Of a DNA stretch of 64,000 nt, positions 22,521-48,700 are shown in pieces. The first letter of the stretch is position 1; every line of letters starts with the position of its first letter. The notes under the pieces were generated by a model that saw only the letters and a list, made by a program, of their open reading frames with translations, did no database searches and was not told the origin of the DNA. The stretch spans positions 4,295,246 to 4,359,245 of the forward strand of contig NC_087081.1 of the NCBI RefSeq assembly GCF_026151205.1, written 5' to 3'. Made by a program: the position numbers and the translations under genes. The DNA is from Bolinopsis microptera (Eukaryota > Ctenophora > Tentaculata > Lobata > Bolinopsidae).

Positions 22521-22964
22521 TCCTTCTTTCATCATCTCGATCAACTGTACAGGTTGGAATGAAGAGTGGCTGGTAACCATGACAACCACCCTCGGCCTGG
22601 TAACCATCATATAGGAATAGTATAGGAATTCTAATTCCTATAAGTTGTGAATGAGGTTCACAGATCACCCTCTAAACCTACAAGGAAATATTTCCTGTAG
22701 ATTCTCGGTATATAATCAACATTCGACAGAGCATCTTGTGGAGTGAGCTATGTGCCAAGCCTTGGCGAACTCGGTGAATGTCCTTGCTGTACGGCAGTGT
22801 TAAACAAGGAACTGAAACCGAAGGGTTCCGTTCAGGCCCTTCACACTTTGTTTCTGTCTGGTTCTAATAAACCGTTACAATAATGACTTTAATATATTAT
22901 ACTTATATAGCATCGTGAATGACTAGTCTCCCAAATCCGCTTCTTTAACTTCATATGTATTGAA

Positions 22965-24612
22965 AAATATGTAAAAGTCCAACGGAAAAGAATCTACAGC
23001 TGTTTTGTAGACTTTCAGAAAGCGTTCGACACGGTATCAAGAGAAGCACTTTTGTACAAACTAAATAAGCTTGGTATGCAGGGGCGGTTTTTTGATTGCC
23101 TCCAATACATGTACAGAAACTCAAAAGCAAGGCTTAAAATGGTTAAAAAGCTCTCGGCTTGTTTTGACGTTAATGCAGGAACAGAACAGGGCCACCCCTT
23201 GAGCCCAGAACTCTTCAAATGCTATATCTACGAACTCTCCCTCCAGATTAACGCCCTACCCGGAGTGGAAAGTCCCCAACTCAACAACCAACAGATTACT
23301 CACCTGCTTTGGGCGGACGATCTGGTCTTGCTAGCCCTTAACAAGGTCAGTCTTCAGCTAATGATTGACCAACTCCACATATTTTGCACTAACTGGGGAT
23401 TGATTGTTAACATTAAGAAAACTGCGGTCATCGTCTTCAATCCCTCAGGAAGGCAGTTACTCGAGAGTAAAACATTTACCTACGGCAGAAGTATTGTAAT
23501 CCCCTCGGTCAAAAGCTACTGCTACCTAGGTACTCATTTCACAATATGTGGCAGTATGAAACTTAACCAAGAGCAGCTCAGGATCAAAGGACTTCGAGCA
23601 TACTTCTCCCTGAAAAAGACGGTTGATCTCTCCTCTATTTCTAAAGAGGCTGTGTTCAAACTCTTCGATGCCCTTATACTTCCTGTCGTCTCATACGGTA
23701 GCCAGGTGTGGCTCCCCTATACCAACATTCTCAACAACATCTGCCAGAAGAAAACACAGTCTGACAAAGACACACTCAGTCAATTAGCGAATGACAGCAT
23801 CGAGCGCCTGCATCTCTCGCTGCTAAAATGGACGACTGGGGTCAACAAGAGAACTTCAAATATCCCGATATGGGGAGACACAGGAAGATATCCCCTTGGA
23901 ATACAACTGACTAAGCTCTTTCTTGACTTCCACAACAGGCTCGTCCTCCTTGACAGAAAAAACTCACCACAGATTGTTCGCCATGCTTTTGTAGAGCAAA
24001 GAAACCTAGAGCTGACCTTTGTTCCGAACATCGAGAGCGCTGACCGACGCATTTGACCCAGGAGCAATTAAACGAACAATTGTCTCGAAGAATGTTCCCA
24101 TGCCGAACAGCCAACTCGTTCGGAGTAGAATGAGAAATTGGTTCCAAGAAAAGTGGGAAAAAGCTCGACTTGAAAACAAAAAGCTTACATTCTACAACGA
24201 AGTCAAAAGCAGCTTTGGATTAGAACCATACCTGTCTCTACCCAATCACAAGAAAACCCGATGTACCACATGGCTGAGGACAAGCTCCCACAAACTTAAT
24301 ATCGAGACGGGGCGATATGGCTGGAAAAACTCAAGCATCTTCTACAGAGCTTGCCACTTCTGCTGCAGCTCAGACAGAATCACCATAGACCTCCTGAACG
24401 AGCTCCCGTTAAGTGACATCATTAAAGAAGACGAAGTCCATTTGCTTAAAGAATGTCCTGTCTACAAGGAGATCAGACAAAGAAACAGCACAAACCTTCA
24501 CAACATACTCACAAATAGTCAATTCAGTAAATTATTTAATGAGGATTACATTTTGGAGACCAGAAATTTTGTTTATAATCTATTTCGTGAAAGATTTCCT
24601 AAAAGTAAGCTA
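22965..24612 (+). pseudogene. Non-LTR retrotransposon reverse transcriptase and C-terminus
   Basis: The frame is open from about 22974 (RIYSCFVDFQKAFDTVSREALLYKL) and gives the RT blocks VDFQKAFDTV, GTEQGHPLSPELFKCYI (block 4), LLWADDLVLLA (catalytic box, W-A-D-D instead of the usual Y/F-A-D-D) and LIVNIKKTAVIVF. The thumb region and a C-terminal region (YGSQVWLP) follow. A one-base shift near 24035-24050 moves the frame to the second part (DAFDPGAIKRTIV ... CHFCC ... HLLKECPVYKEIR), which ends at 24613. The 5' part with the endonuclease is missing, as in 5'-truncated copies. A TCTAATTTCTAATT tail at about 24741-24790 looks like the 3' microsatellite tail. Clade likely CR1/L2/Jockey-like, not proved. 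Confidence 0.85.
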
Positions 24613-24734
24613 TGACTTAGTATCCTTATTTCGTGCACACTTTGAATCCATTTAATTATTTATTTAAGATATTATGTTTTTTTTTGTTGTTTGGTTTCAT
24701 TTAACTGATTGGGATCTGACACATGTAATTTTGT

Positions 24735-24792
24735 AATGATCTTTCTAATTTCTAATTTCTAATTTCTAATTTTCTAATTTCTAATTTTCTAT
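24735..24792 (+). repeat. TCTAATT microsatellite, likely retrotransposon tail
   Basis: Six to seven repeats of TCTAATT(T). It lies about 120 bp past the retrotransposon stop. The reverse complement (GAAATTAGAAATTAG) occurs at 27789-27825 inside an intron of gene A, suggesting another 3' end of the same family. Confidence 0.6.
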
Positions 24793-25475
24793 AGATTTTT
24801 TGAATCGACGAATAAGAAATATGTTAACATTCAATATTGTGCAGAATTGTGTGTACTTAAGATTTGAAATCGATTGATATTTAAGATGTATACAATCAAT
24901 ATAGTGCTGGATTACTAAGAGAATTGTTAATTGGACTTCAACGTAAGCACGATACTGACGGAGGTTACTGTGTTTTCGTTAATTGTAGAGTTGTAATCCA
25001 CAGGTAGCAAGCAATTGTAGTGCTATTAAAGTGTGGGATATGACGATAAACTGATAGTAATACTATAATATATAATATAATATAATAATATATAATATAT
25101 AATAATATAGTAATACTAATATCAAATATGCTGCTTATAATGTGTGTTCTAGATTTAAATTTGTAATGCATATTTATCATGATCATTGATCACTCATTCA
25201 ATAACACTTTAATGTAATATTCGAGATTTAGAATTTTAACGTTAAGTCAATTTTTATCAGGAATGCGAGAAGTATGAAAACAACTTGATTTATTTAAGTT
25301 ATATAAAATCAAAATAATTAAAAATAATTTAACAATTATTGAATATAATAATAAACCGCCAATATAAAATAGAATTAAAACTCTCTATCTGATTCGTGGA
25401 TTAACGATGGAATATAACAAATCAATAGATTACGTTAACCATGAAATAGAGGTGACATAACCTTTCTTTTCTAAA
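24793..25475. other. AT-rich non-coding stretch with TATAATA run
   Basis: Contains (TATAATA)n-type sequence at about 25064-25112. No gene recognised. Confidence 0.4.
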
Positions 25476-25602
25476 GGGGTCGTTCACATATTACGTAATC
25501 AGCCGAGGGGGGAGGGGGTTCCCAAAGTATTACGGTTGATTAGGGAGGGGGAGGGGGGTAAAAATTGCTAAAATATTGATTACGTAATATGTGAACGACC
25601 CC
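25476..25602. mobile_element. MITE with about 26-bp terminal inverted repeats
   Basis: Starts GGGGTCGTTCACATATTACG and ends with the exact reverse complement (CGTAATATGTGAACGACCCC). Total length 127 bp, with a G-rich interior (GAGGGGGGAGGGGG). Flanked by AAA on both sides, which may be part of the target duplication. Non-coding. Confidence 0.85.
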
Positions 25603-26175
25603 AAAGGGAAGGGCGAAAATTCGCAATTTTGATACATAAAGTATTGTAACGCATGCTCGGAAGTTATTATTTAGAAAGTTCTGTTCAGTCATTGAAGTGA
25701 AAAGCTAAGTCACCCTCCTAATTCATGGTTATCTAACCTATTGTCAATCATAAAGGTCACTTGAGATAATGAGATCGGGAAAACTTTCAGAAATAGTTTT
25801 TAGAGGTCGCCAGAATAAAAATTGTAGAGGCCTGTATAATGACAAATAATTGTTAGATTGTTGAACACTTTTCAGTCGACTTCGTATAGCTTTTTTATGG
25901 TGAACCAATGTTCTTTGTGTAGGATTTTATGAAACTGTTGCAGATAAACATAAAACAGAAAAACAGTTAAAATTGTTCGCATATTTCTCCCATACCAACA
26001 AGTGTCTGAAATCGTTCGTTCGCTCCGCATAGATTAAAATTACTTCGCCCTTCAGTTACACTACTAGTTACCATAGTTACCTTCAGCTATAGCTCCAACT
26101 CGTCGGGAATAACTTTTTGTAATTCAGTGCTTCAACCCCAGCAGGCATTAGATAAATCCATTGGATTACTATTGA
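25603..26175. other. 3' flank of gene A
   Basis: Downstream of the gene A stop on the minus strand. No exon recognised. TTACACTACTAGTTACCATAGTTACC near 26057-26080 is one of the dispersed GTTACCATAGTTAC-type motifs seen elsewhere in the window. Confidence 0.35.
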
Positions 26176-38770
<12,595 letters not shown>

Positions 38771-40440
38771 TCTGCTTCATCTGTAACTAAAACAAATGAA
38801 CATGAGTTAAAAAGCCTGGAATTCTGCCAAAACGTGACGCATCATCGTACATATTAAAACTCTTGCAAAAACAGCTCTGTGATGAAATGAGCTGATCGGA
38901 TATCAAATGTGATCATCCACGCGTGACGGATATTAAACTATAAACCAAAACCCAACAATTAATCTAACACTATAACAACTGGCTAACGTCGCACTAAATA
39001 CTGATAAACAGAGAGGATTAATAGTAGTAAAACTGGCGACTTGTTTTACACCAGTCCCGACAAGAGCTAGTCGTCTAGGCGGACTATACATCTGCTATCA
39101 TATATTTATATTTCAACATATTATGATGCTTGTTGAAGTGACGTTAAGTCAAATATGCTAACTATTTGTCACGTGGGCGATACGTGTAGTCACGTGGGCG
39201 CTACGTTTAGTCACGTGGGGATTTGGGGCGTAGGTTGAGGCGTGCTGCGTCATTTTTAGTTGGGACGGTCCTTTTCTGGAATCAATTCCTGTCTGGTTGA
39301 TGATTAAACGTATTTAATAAAAATAAAAAGACTGGTCATATTAAAGTTGCTTATTACTATTAGCTATCAAGTTATCAAGTTATCAAGTTATTAGTAATTG
39401 AACTAGCTCTTCTAAAGTCAACAAAGTTGAAGTTGATTCGTGCATGCTCATTTCCTTACTGCTTCCCCAGGATTCTGAAATTGCTTATTTAGACTCCAAA
39501 TCCTTCATGGTTGTTTGGACGATGGTCTACATTTTTGATGGAGGTTTAAATTTTGGAATCGAGAAGTGTTCTCTTAACGTGTTCTCTTAACGTTATCTAT
39601 CTATCTAGAGCACTAAGCAACGATATTGAAGTTTGAACATATTTGCACTTCCTGTACGATTAAAAAGCCAAAAAAAGAAAAGCATGCACAGAATAAAAAC
39701 ATTATGAATTGTTTATTGATCTGAAACTGGTCAGCTGACAGGTCCACCATGCAAGTTTTGGCACTGAATCAGTCGACTTTGGCTAATTTTCAAAACAATC
39801 GTGGGAAAAAACAAAACGATAACATATCCGTCGCCTAAACAGTCAGTTAACTTTAGCTCCCATGCGCGACTAGATTGACCAAAATATTCGCCAACAGTAT
39901 TATAATGCAAGAAACGGAAGACCAAACAGCGATTATATAAGATGCCACAATATTAATAACAATCAAAGATAACAGTATGAAAAGTAAAAGTCAGGTGATA
40001 TCCTAAAGAGGTGGAAGTAGAACATAGACCTAGAGCAGATGTGAGCATTACAGGTGACATGTTTATTTAATATATCCTGAATTGCCACGTACAGCTCTTT
40101 TTGGCCACTACAGTTTTCGACAGAATCCTAACCCAGTTGACCACCTCGGTACATGAACAATTTGTCTGCATCTCGTTGTCAAGTGGTAGTCACGTGGTTG
40201 TCATGTGGTTGTCACGTGTCTGTAAAGACTTGTTCTCATTGGTCTGACTAAGTCACACGTGGGCGCTCATCCGTACATTTGGTGCTGCTGCTTGAAAGTT
40301 GTGTAGAGAATGATATTCTGTGAAGGTCATGCCTTTCTAATGAAGGTTAGGAAAGTGAATCAATCATCAGTGTGATTATCACGTGGGCGCTAAGTTGGAA
40401 TGTGAATAAACACTCCGCAAGCATTTGGAATGTGAATTGT
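38771..40440 (-). promoter_or_regulatory. Gene A upstream region with E-box cluster and TATA-like site
   Basis: On the gene A strand, TATAAATATA lies at about 39110-39101. Just upstream of it are three CACGTG E-boxes with the same context GTCACGTGGG at 39170, 39191 and 39212 (about 21-bp spacing). Four more CACGTG words occur at 40191, 40213, 40256 and 40380. Motif clustering suggests bHLH-type regulation or a short-period repeat; no expression evidence is available from sequence. Confidence 0.4.
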
Positions 40441-41640
40441 GACTGGCATGCAGCACTCTGTCAGGAATAGTCCAGGAATTTATCAAACCGTTAGGTTACT
40501 TACTTATTGATAAAAGGGCTGCTGGGAAAGGTGCTATTTTGAAGAAGCAGTCAGTGACCTTAATAATCATAAATATTAAAAACCGGCGAAGGTGTTATAG
40601 GTCTATTATAGGTGAATGGTCGAGATCAATCGTATTAAAGGAATTAGAGTAATTTAATGGGCAAGGTGCTTCAGAATTATACGAAAACTATTTTCATAAG
40701 GAGTGCTCATTCTTAATCCATGATCTCTTATCATTCTTTACTCGGCGTTAACTTTCCTTCATTCCGTTGTTAAAACTTAAAGTTAAACCGTCTTCACCAA
40801 GTCATAATATGCCTTAAACCCGTTCTCGACTATCCGTAACTGTAGAATGTAAGGTAGAATGAAAGGTTGCTCCTTCATAAATAAATCGTAACCGTTCTCA
40901 AAATGAGGTTCGTCTACAGCTAACAGCTCAACTCGTTGTACTAATTAGTTTACCGTTTGTGTGAAAACAGTTGAATAACCATGTTTTACTAGTTACTACA
41001 TCTGCACTTAAACCTTTCTGACGTCACTTGGAGGTTTTCTTTGACACAAATCCGATTAAACGACGCTTTCTTTGTAACCATGGTAACACATGACGACGCT
41101 TTCTTTAACTCATTACCAGTAGACCATCCTTCACCTTCGCTTGGCCAAACAAAAACTGCTACTGCTAGCACATATTTTAGCATTCCGGAAAACCTCGTTA
41201 ACTGCCGTGAGCTTTTCCTTGCTCGGGCTTGTAAAGTCACGGCCAACCAATTCAGTTTAACTGCGAGTAAATTCTATTGTTTTCCTAATTGTTAATTTGG
41301 TGTGTCCTTATGAATATTTGGTATCATTTAAAATTAGTGAAGGTTAATTTTTGTGGGACAAATTTGTAGCTTTGGTATTTAACTTAACTTAAACTAGAAT
41401 TTGTAATTTTATAGTTTATGTTATAGTTCAGTCGGACATTTCGGCCGGTTGATCGGGAGTTAATTTTAGGCGAACCATTTCGCTCTCTTGCGCGTCATTT
41501 CGCTCTCTTGCACGTCATTGAAGATTATTAAGGAAATATTTCCCATTATCACAATTACTAGAAATATGAAAATTGAGGGAAATCCGTCGGATCTTCACTT
41601 AAATTTTAATCTAAATGAAAATTTTAACATAAGTTAAGTC
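40441..41640. other. Intergenic stretch between divergent genes A and B
   Basis: No exon recognised. Short overlapping frames at 40989-41295 have no domain. TCATTTCGCTCTCTTGC is duplicated in tandem near 41475. Confidence 0.35.
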
Positions 41641-42590
41641 ATTATATCGTTACAGTCTTACTCCCTCTCAACTCTTAGAGCTTTAAAAGAAAGTCGTACT
41701 CTCTCTCTACTCTTGGAGCTTTAGAGGAAAGTCTTACTCCCTCTCTACTTAGAGCTTTAGAGGAAAGTCTTACTCCCTCTCTACTTAGAGCTTTAGAGGA
41801 AAGTCTTACTCCCTCTCTACTTAGAGCTTTAGAGGAAAGTCGTACTCCCTCTCTACTCTTGGAGCTTTAGAAGAAAGTCTTACTCCCTCTCTACTCTTAG
41901 AGCTTTAGAGGAAAATCTTACTCCCTCTCTACTTAGAGCTTTGGAGGAAAGTCTGACTCTCTCTCTACTCTTAGAGCTTTAGAGGAAAGTCTTACTCCCT
42001 CTCTACTTAAAGCTTTAGAGGAAAGTCTTACTCCCTCTCTACTTAGAGCTTTGGAGGAAAGTCTGACTCTCTCTCTACTCTTAGAGCTTTAGAGGAAAGT
42101 CTTACTCCCTCTCTACTTAGAGCTTTAGAGGAAAGTCTTACTCCCTCTCTACTTAGAGCTTTAGAGGAAAGTCTTACTCCCTCTCTACTTAGAGCTTTGG
42201 AGGAAAGTCTGACTCTCCCTCTACTCTTAGAGCTTTAGAGGAAAGTCTTACTCCCTCTCTACTTAGAGCTTTAGAGGAAAGTATTACTCCCTTTCTACTT
42301 AAAGCTTTAGAGGAAAGTCTTACTCCCTCTCTACTTAGAGCTTTGGAGGAAAGTCTGACTCTCTCTCTACTCTTAGAGCTTTAGAGGAAAGTCTTACTCC
42401 CTCTCTACTCTTAGAGCTTTAGAGGAACGTCTTACTCCCTTTCTACTTAAAGCTTTAGAGGAAAGTCTTACTCCCTCTCTACTTAGAGCTTTGGAGGAAA
42501 GTTTGACTCTCTCTCTACTCTTAGAGCTTTAGAGGAAAGTCTTACTCCCTTTCTACTCTTAGAGCTTTAGGGGAAAGTCTGTAATTCATT
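41640..42590. repeat. 36/41-bp minisatellite upstream of gene B
   Basis: About 24 units of CTTACTCCCTCTCTACT(CT)TAGAGCTTTAGAGGAAAGT, with GACTCTCTC and GGAGG variants recurring at regular intervals, which hints at a higher-order repeat of three to four units. It ends about 160 bp before the gene B start codon. Confidence 0.9.
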
Positions 42591-42660
42591 ATTTCAATTG
42601 TAGTTCTTAAATTGCTTTTATAACAAACCCTTTCCTTTAAGTGCCTGGTTATGATAAACT

Positions 42661-42735
42661 ACAAGTTACCATAGTTACACTACTAGTTACCATAGTTACA
42701 CTACTAGTTACCATAGTTACACTATTAGTTACCAT
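42661..42735. repeat. AGTTACCATAGTTACACTACT short array before gene B
   Basis: Three and a half units of about 21 bp immediately before the gene B start codon. It belongs to the same dispersed GTTACCATAGTTAC word family as the arrays at 61.87-62.28 kb and single copies at 26060, 35460 and 62775. Confidence 0.8.
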
Positions 42736-42747
42736 AGTGAGGTTATA

Positions 42748-45700
42748 ATGATGAACCTAAAGTTCTTCACACTTCTACTCATCTGCATGAAAGTAAAACG
42801 AATTAATTCAGATACGATTATCAGTAAGTATATGTAAAAACATATTTAAAACATAACTTCTTCTCTCTTATATTTTAGTCATCCCTAATTATTCATGACA
42901 TATTTCTTTGTATTCTATTTGTTACAGATCGTGCCCTTGAAGTTCGCTTACAACTATCGGAAATCGGAATTGAATTCTAATAAGTTCTGTTTAACTACAA
43001 ATATAAGGTATTATTTGCATTTCATTTGTTACGAATTAACATTAAAAATAAATCCTTGTGTTTCAGTTCCCATCCGAGAAAGTGAGGACGTGTGGGAGGT
43101 AACAACGTACGGCACACACGTGGTAAACACGTGGCGTAGTAATTACGACATGTGCAGGTCACGTGGTGCTCTACTTCTGGAGGTGTACGACAAATACATG
43201 ACCGAGCAGGTTCGTCACTTTAAATAATTACCTCCCCCTTCCCCTCCCCCTCCCCCTCAAATATATGACCGAGCAGGTTCGTCACTTTAAATAATTACCT
43301 CCCCCTCCCCCTCCCCCTCAAATACATGACCGAGCAGGTTCGTCACTTTACATAATTACTTACCTCCCCCCTGTATGGAAAATGCTTTGTGGTGTTACAA
43401 AGTTACAATCAGTGCACTTGTCTGAATCTTAAACAGATGAACTCTTGACACACGCTGCAACCCTTTTGCAACGTGTAGCAATTGAACTCCCATCTAATAA
43501 TTTTGCTAAAACATCGAGAAAAAAGAAGCCTATTCCAGAATGTTGAGCTTGCTCACACACGTTCCACAGGTTAAGAAGCTGGCTGGAGATAAGGGACTAT
43601 GGCTAGGCTTACTGTACAGCAGTGATAGAGAATACTCCTGGGCTAGTGGAACTCAGCTCGCCTTCACTGATTGGGCTCATGGTTTGTTTATTATAGTCTT
43701 ACTGTTGACTAATGCTCTAATTTTAAAATTGGATAGAACGTTAATTGATTATTCATTCAGTCTATTCGTAGAGATTATGTTTGCAGCAAAAAGAGCACAT
43801 AGACTTTAAAATATCTCCATTTAAAAAAGAATCATGAACGAAAGACCATCTTACTTGACAAAACATTGAACCCGATTATAATTCCCACATTTCAGGTTAC
43901 CCTCTCACTGGTTCCAGTTCGTTTTATGCTGTCCTGTCTTCGGATGGCCGCTGGAGAACAACACGAGGGACTGCTGATTTGGGAGCTGCTTGTATGAAGA
44001 GAGTGACGAGACAGCCGATTAAAGAGGAGAAAGAGGAGGAGCCGAGGAGACTGATAGCTAGTAGAGATGAGGAGGAGACGGAGGAGGATGTGCAGTACAA
44101 ACCCAGGAGTGAGTTTTATTTATGAATTTTAGTTAACCTCCGATTGCTATAATGGCCTATGCAATATTGCAGCCCATAGCCTATTATTATTAGGTTTGAT
44201 CTTCCGATTTGTGTCTAAATGATTGCTCCTCAGCCACTTGAACCTACTATCATCTCCCTTATCAGTTTATCTGGACGGTATGATCCTGCACGTGGGGGAG
44301 AAGCCAACTGATTGGCTGTCAGCGTATTATTACTGCAAGAAGAAGACGTTAACCCTTTCTGTCATACTGACTCCAGGTAAAATTATATTTCAACTGCTGG
44401 GTGGGTTTAAGTTACCGTACAATATGCATTAAAGTATTAAGCTAAATAATAAATAAGTAATCAATAATTAGTAACGAAATAGCAATTGACCGCTTAGACA
44501 ACGGGTGGAGGTGCGATTGTATTTTCACCGAGGTTTCGAAATAATTTCTAGATTCATAATAAACTGTAGATAGATTGCAATAATATGATAAATAATAAAT
44601 TTGTAGTAGTGTACAGCAATACTAAGCAATACTAAGGTAATGGGACTACTGCTACCTGATCCAGAGGATGTCACCATTTTACCTTCACACAGACATCGAA
44701 CGCTGTAAGAAGATGACGATCAGACCTAGTTATAATTAATAAATATTGATAAGTAAGCACAGCAGATGGCCTGTTTGACAGGCAACCAATTAAACACGTA
44801 ATTATGATTCTGGCGGTGATGAACACATCTCTCGAACACATGTTTACATGTTAAACAAATCGTCTGTTTCGAGAGAGAGTGAAACACACTTGGAGAGTGA
44901 GCAGCACTTTGTGTGCTCCTCCAGCGGATTGACCTTCCAACTTCAGTGCAGAATTTGAGTATACGATTTAAAAGTGGAGTTTAAAAAAGGTCTGATAAAG
45001 ACAGGGATTAAGAGCTAGAGTGGGTGATGCTGGAGATAAAGAGGGTGGAATGGAATATGCTTGCCATTACACCGCAACACAGCGTCAAACTTGACACGTC
45101 AATCGTAATCTGCTTATCTATCATCAAGCATCAATCGAGATTTAATATCGGCCTTATCTATCGTTAATTGGTATCGATCAAATCATATTCCCATTCATTA
45201 TATTATAGAGGACGAGATTATGTTTTTATCATCTGATAATCGAGCATAATACGCATAATTCTAACACTTAAACTGTATTTGAATCATTGATTTTAACAAG
45301 TACAGTTTCATTGATTTCGTTTAAAACTCGATTTAAAATCTCGATCATACTCACATATTATTTTATAATGTTGCTATGTAACACTATAACAGAACATCTC
45401 GATCAATATCGATCTCAATGATTATTGATCTCAACAATTATCGCAGAGTTTAACGCGAAGTTGACAAAGGTTGCAAGGCAACTGAAACAGCCGTTATGGT
45501 TATCCCTGGTAGGGGCTGGAGGAAGGTTTTGGTGGATGAACGGGGTCCAGTTCCAATTCAACCAGATCTCCCCTGACTACGATCTGACTGGCAGGGACAG
45601 GTAAATGTAACTTGAATAGTGAGCCGTTTATTAGCCAGTTTTGATGGTTTTTAGCCAATATATACACTGTGTTACACGAACTAGGGCTATAAAGTAGATT

Positions 45701-48700
45701 AAAAGATTTGAAAACTAGATGACATAGTTAAACGTGACCATACAGATAAAGGTAGTCTGAATTGTGGTAACCATGGTAATGAAGGTAGTCTGAAGGTAGT
45801 CTGTATTAAAACTTTTGGTAGCCGTGGTAACCGTCATTACCACAAAACCAACACTTTGGAGCTTGGCAATATTTTAGATCACACCAAACATGTTAAACTT
45901 TGTGGTTTAGAGAATTCTAAATGGAATTGAGCGAAGAGACGAGCTCGGCCATGTTGAATCAAACACACGCTTAGCAGCCACAGTTCATGTTACGCCGCTG
46001 GGTGAAAACGTTGTTTTTGGTGCAATTTGAGTGGAATAATAAATAAGTGCCAAAACTCATTGGAAATGAGAATTGTGTCATCACGCTCGTTTTTAGCATG
46101 TAGCTTAGGATTTCTAAGCTTAGGATGGCTTGCGACTGCTAATGAACCAAAGAGGATTTTAAAATAATTTTAATACAGCTGGTGCCCCAAAAACGCGACC
46201 AAATTATTTTTGTTACATCGACTCTGCAACAAAGTTTTATTTTGCTCATAACTTGAAATTTAAAAAAAAGCTGGTATCCAAATTCCAGGGCCAGGGCCAG
46301 ATTTTGTAACAATATAAATAAAATCAAATAAATAGTACCAACTAACGATTAATAGAATTAAAAACTTTTGTTTTATTAAAGTACTTAGTAAAGTAATTAA
46401 CGAATACCCACTGCTCCCGCAGCACTTACACCTTGCTAAAAGAGGACGGTAAATGGCACGACAGTTGCCCTGGTGGACGTGAACCTTGTCTACTAGGTCT
46501 ACCTCTGTGTGTAGAGATAGCTCCAGAGGCTACTGCTCACCCTGGTTACAATAGTGATGTGGGAAAACAGGAAACTACTACCTACTACACTGGTAAGGAG
46601 ATATTTGCTTTTAATTTATTGTAATATTTCCTGCCTGATGAGAGATTGACGTATCGTTGAAAATTCATGCGCGTTGACCAAATGAAATATAAACAAATTA
46701 AAAGCTAAAACCACCAGGCGCCAATAATCACATAGCGGCTGTGCTGACCAAATGCCAATAGAAATGCGGTGTTTCTTTTTTACTTTTATTCGCTTTCCTC
46801 CCCCGTCACATCTGACGTGGAATGATGCAGCTAATAATGCAGCTGTCAGGCACAGTTTAATTTTTATTGTTGGCGTGGCAGACGTCTACTCCCTTACGTT
46901 TTATTAAGCATGAAGCGTTTCTCTAAGTGAGAAAGATTAATGATTTCTTTCAAATAATTGCTCAATGGTTTAGAGAAACAAAAGAATGTTTTAACGGGAG
47001 AATACGCAAAGATATCTGGCGAATACCAAGGTTCGAGGGATTTTCAACTTACACTGCCCTCATCTTCCCCTCCTATAAAGATTACGTATCCAAACAGCGT
47101 AGCTAACACTGAAAATATTGTGACAACTGAACAGATCGCAAAAATGGAATACATTGAAAAAGCGCCAAACGTATCAACACCTAAAATCACTGAACCAAAA
47201 CACTATGGTGAAACTATCAATGAACTTGCTGAGGAAGAAGACTCTGCAACCGAAGACATTGATAGTGCAAAAGAAAATGTAGTTACCGAGGAAACTGTTG
47301 TTACCATGAAAACTGTCGAATACATTGACACAATCGAAAACAAAGGTATCCCTAAACCCACTATATCTGAAAATATATCAGCAACTACAGAAGAAATTTC
47401 TGAAGTGGAAGATACGGCAAGAAAAGACAATTCTAGACTTAGAGGTACTACTCATGTAACCGACAAATTCTTTCAGCAGAAAAACAAGCAGGCTTTAATA
47501 TTACCAACAACAATTTAGCACTATTCATGGGTTCAAATATCCCCTCAGCACGTTTATTTATTACTTTTAATTGTCTTCCTCTTCTGACCGTCTGACGACA
47601 AATAACTGTCGAGTTACATTGCTCCTTTATAAAACTTTACATTTATTATTCGTTCCTTACGTATTAGATAAGTAAGCTGGGTTTTATATATTTTAGAAAT
47701 TTTACAACTTTTATCGATCCACAAACAATTAACTCGTGTATACATACGCAATATTATACAGTCATACAGACTATATAGCACTGATTTCCGTTTTTGTTGT
47801 CGCCATCTAGCGCTAGTTGTCGCGTTTTCACTATTGCAAAAGAACCTGCAATCTTATACAGACCATATAGCACTGATTTCCGTTTTTGTATTTATATTAG
47901 CACTCAGTTTAGCAAAGCAATATTCATCACGTTTTTAAAATCCCTCTTCCATGCAACATTTAGTCAACAACTAGGAATTTAAAAGATATGGTAATTAAAT
48001 TATCATTGCTCCTTTATAAATTGATTCGTTATGAATGTTCTAATTAATCCTCAGCTCCCACTACTATTATGTATGTTTACATTGCTCCTTTATAAAAGTT
48101 ATGAATGTTCTAATTGATCACCATCCTCAGCTCCCACCACTATAGTGTATGTTTACATTGCTCCTTTATAAAAGTTATGAATGTTCTAATTAATCACCAT
48201 CCTCAGCTCCCACAACTATTGTGTATGAAACTGTTCAAACTACATTACCCACCAAGGATATGATGACCTATGAAGCTTCAGATGAGTACGGTTAGTTAGT
48301 GTTTAAATGAAACTTTTTTGAAGGTTAACAACTTTGTTTCTCAAATTATCCTGTTTTAAGGCACTATCCGTCGCGGAGTCGAGTCCGCGGCGGAGCCGCC
48401 GGACTTCGAGCGGACTCTGAGCGGACTCCGGCGGAGCCGCCGGACTCCGAGCGGACTCCGGCGGTGCTCCGCCAAAATGTATTTACAGTGGACTCGAGTA
48501 CATTTTGGCGGACTCCGAGCGGAGCCGAGCGGACTCCGAGCGGACTTTAAAGTCCGCCGCGGACTCCGAGCGGCGGCTCGGCGGATTGTCCGCCGCGGAC
48601 TAAGCCACTAGGCGGACTCCGGTCCGCCGCGGACTCCGGCGGAGTGCTTGGCGGACTCCGCCGGACCTCTCCGCCAGACTTGAATCCGGCGGAGTCCGGC

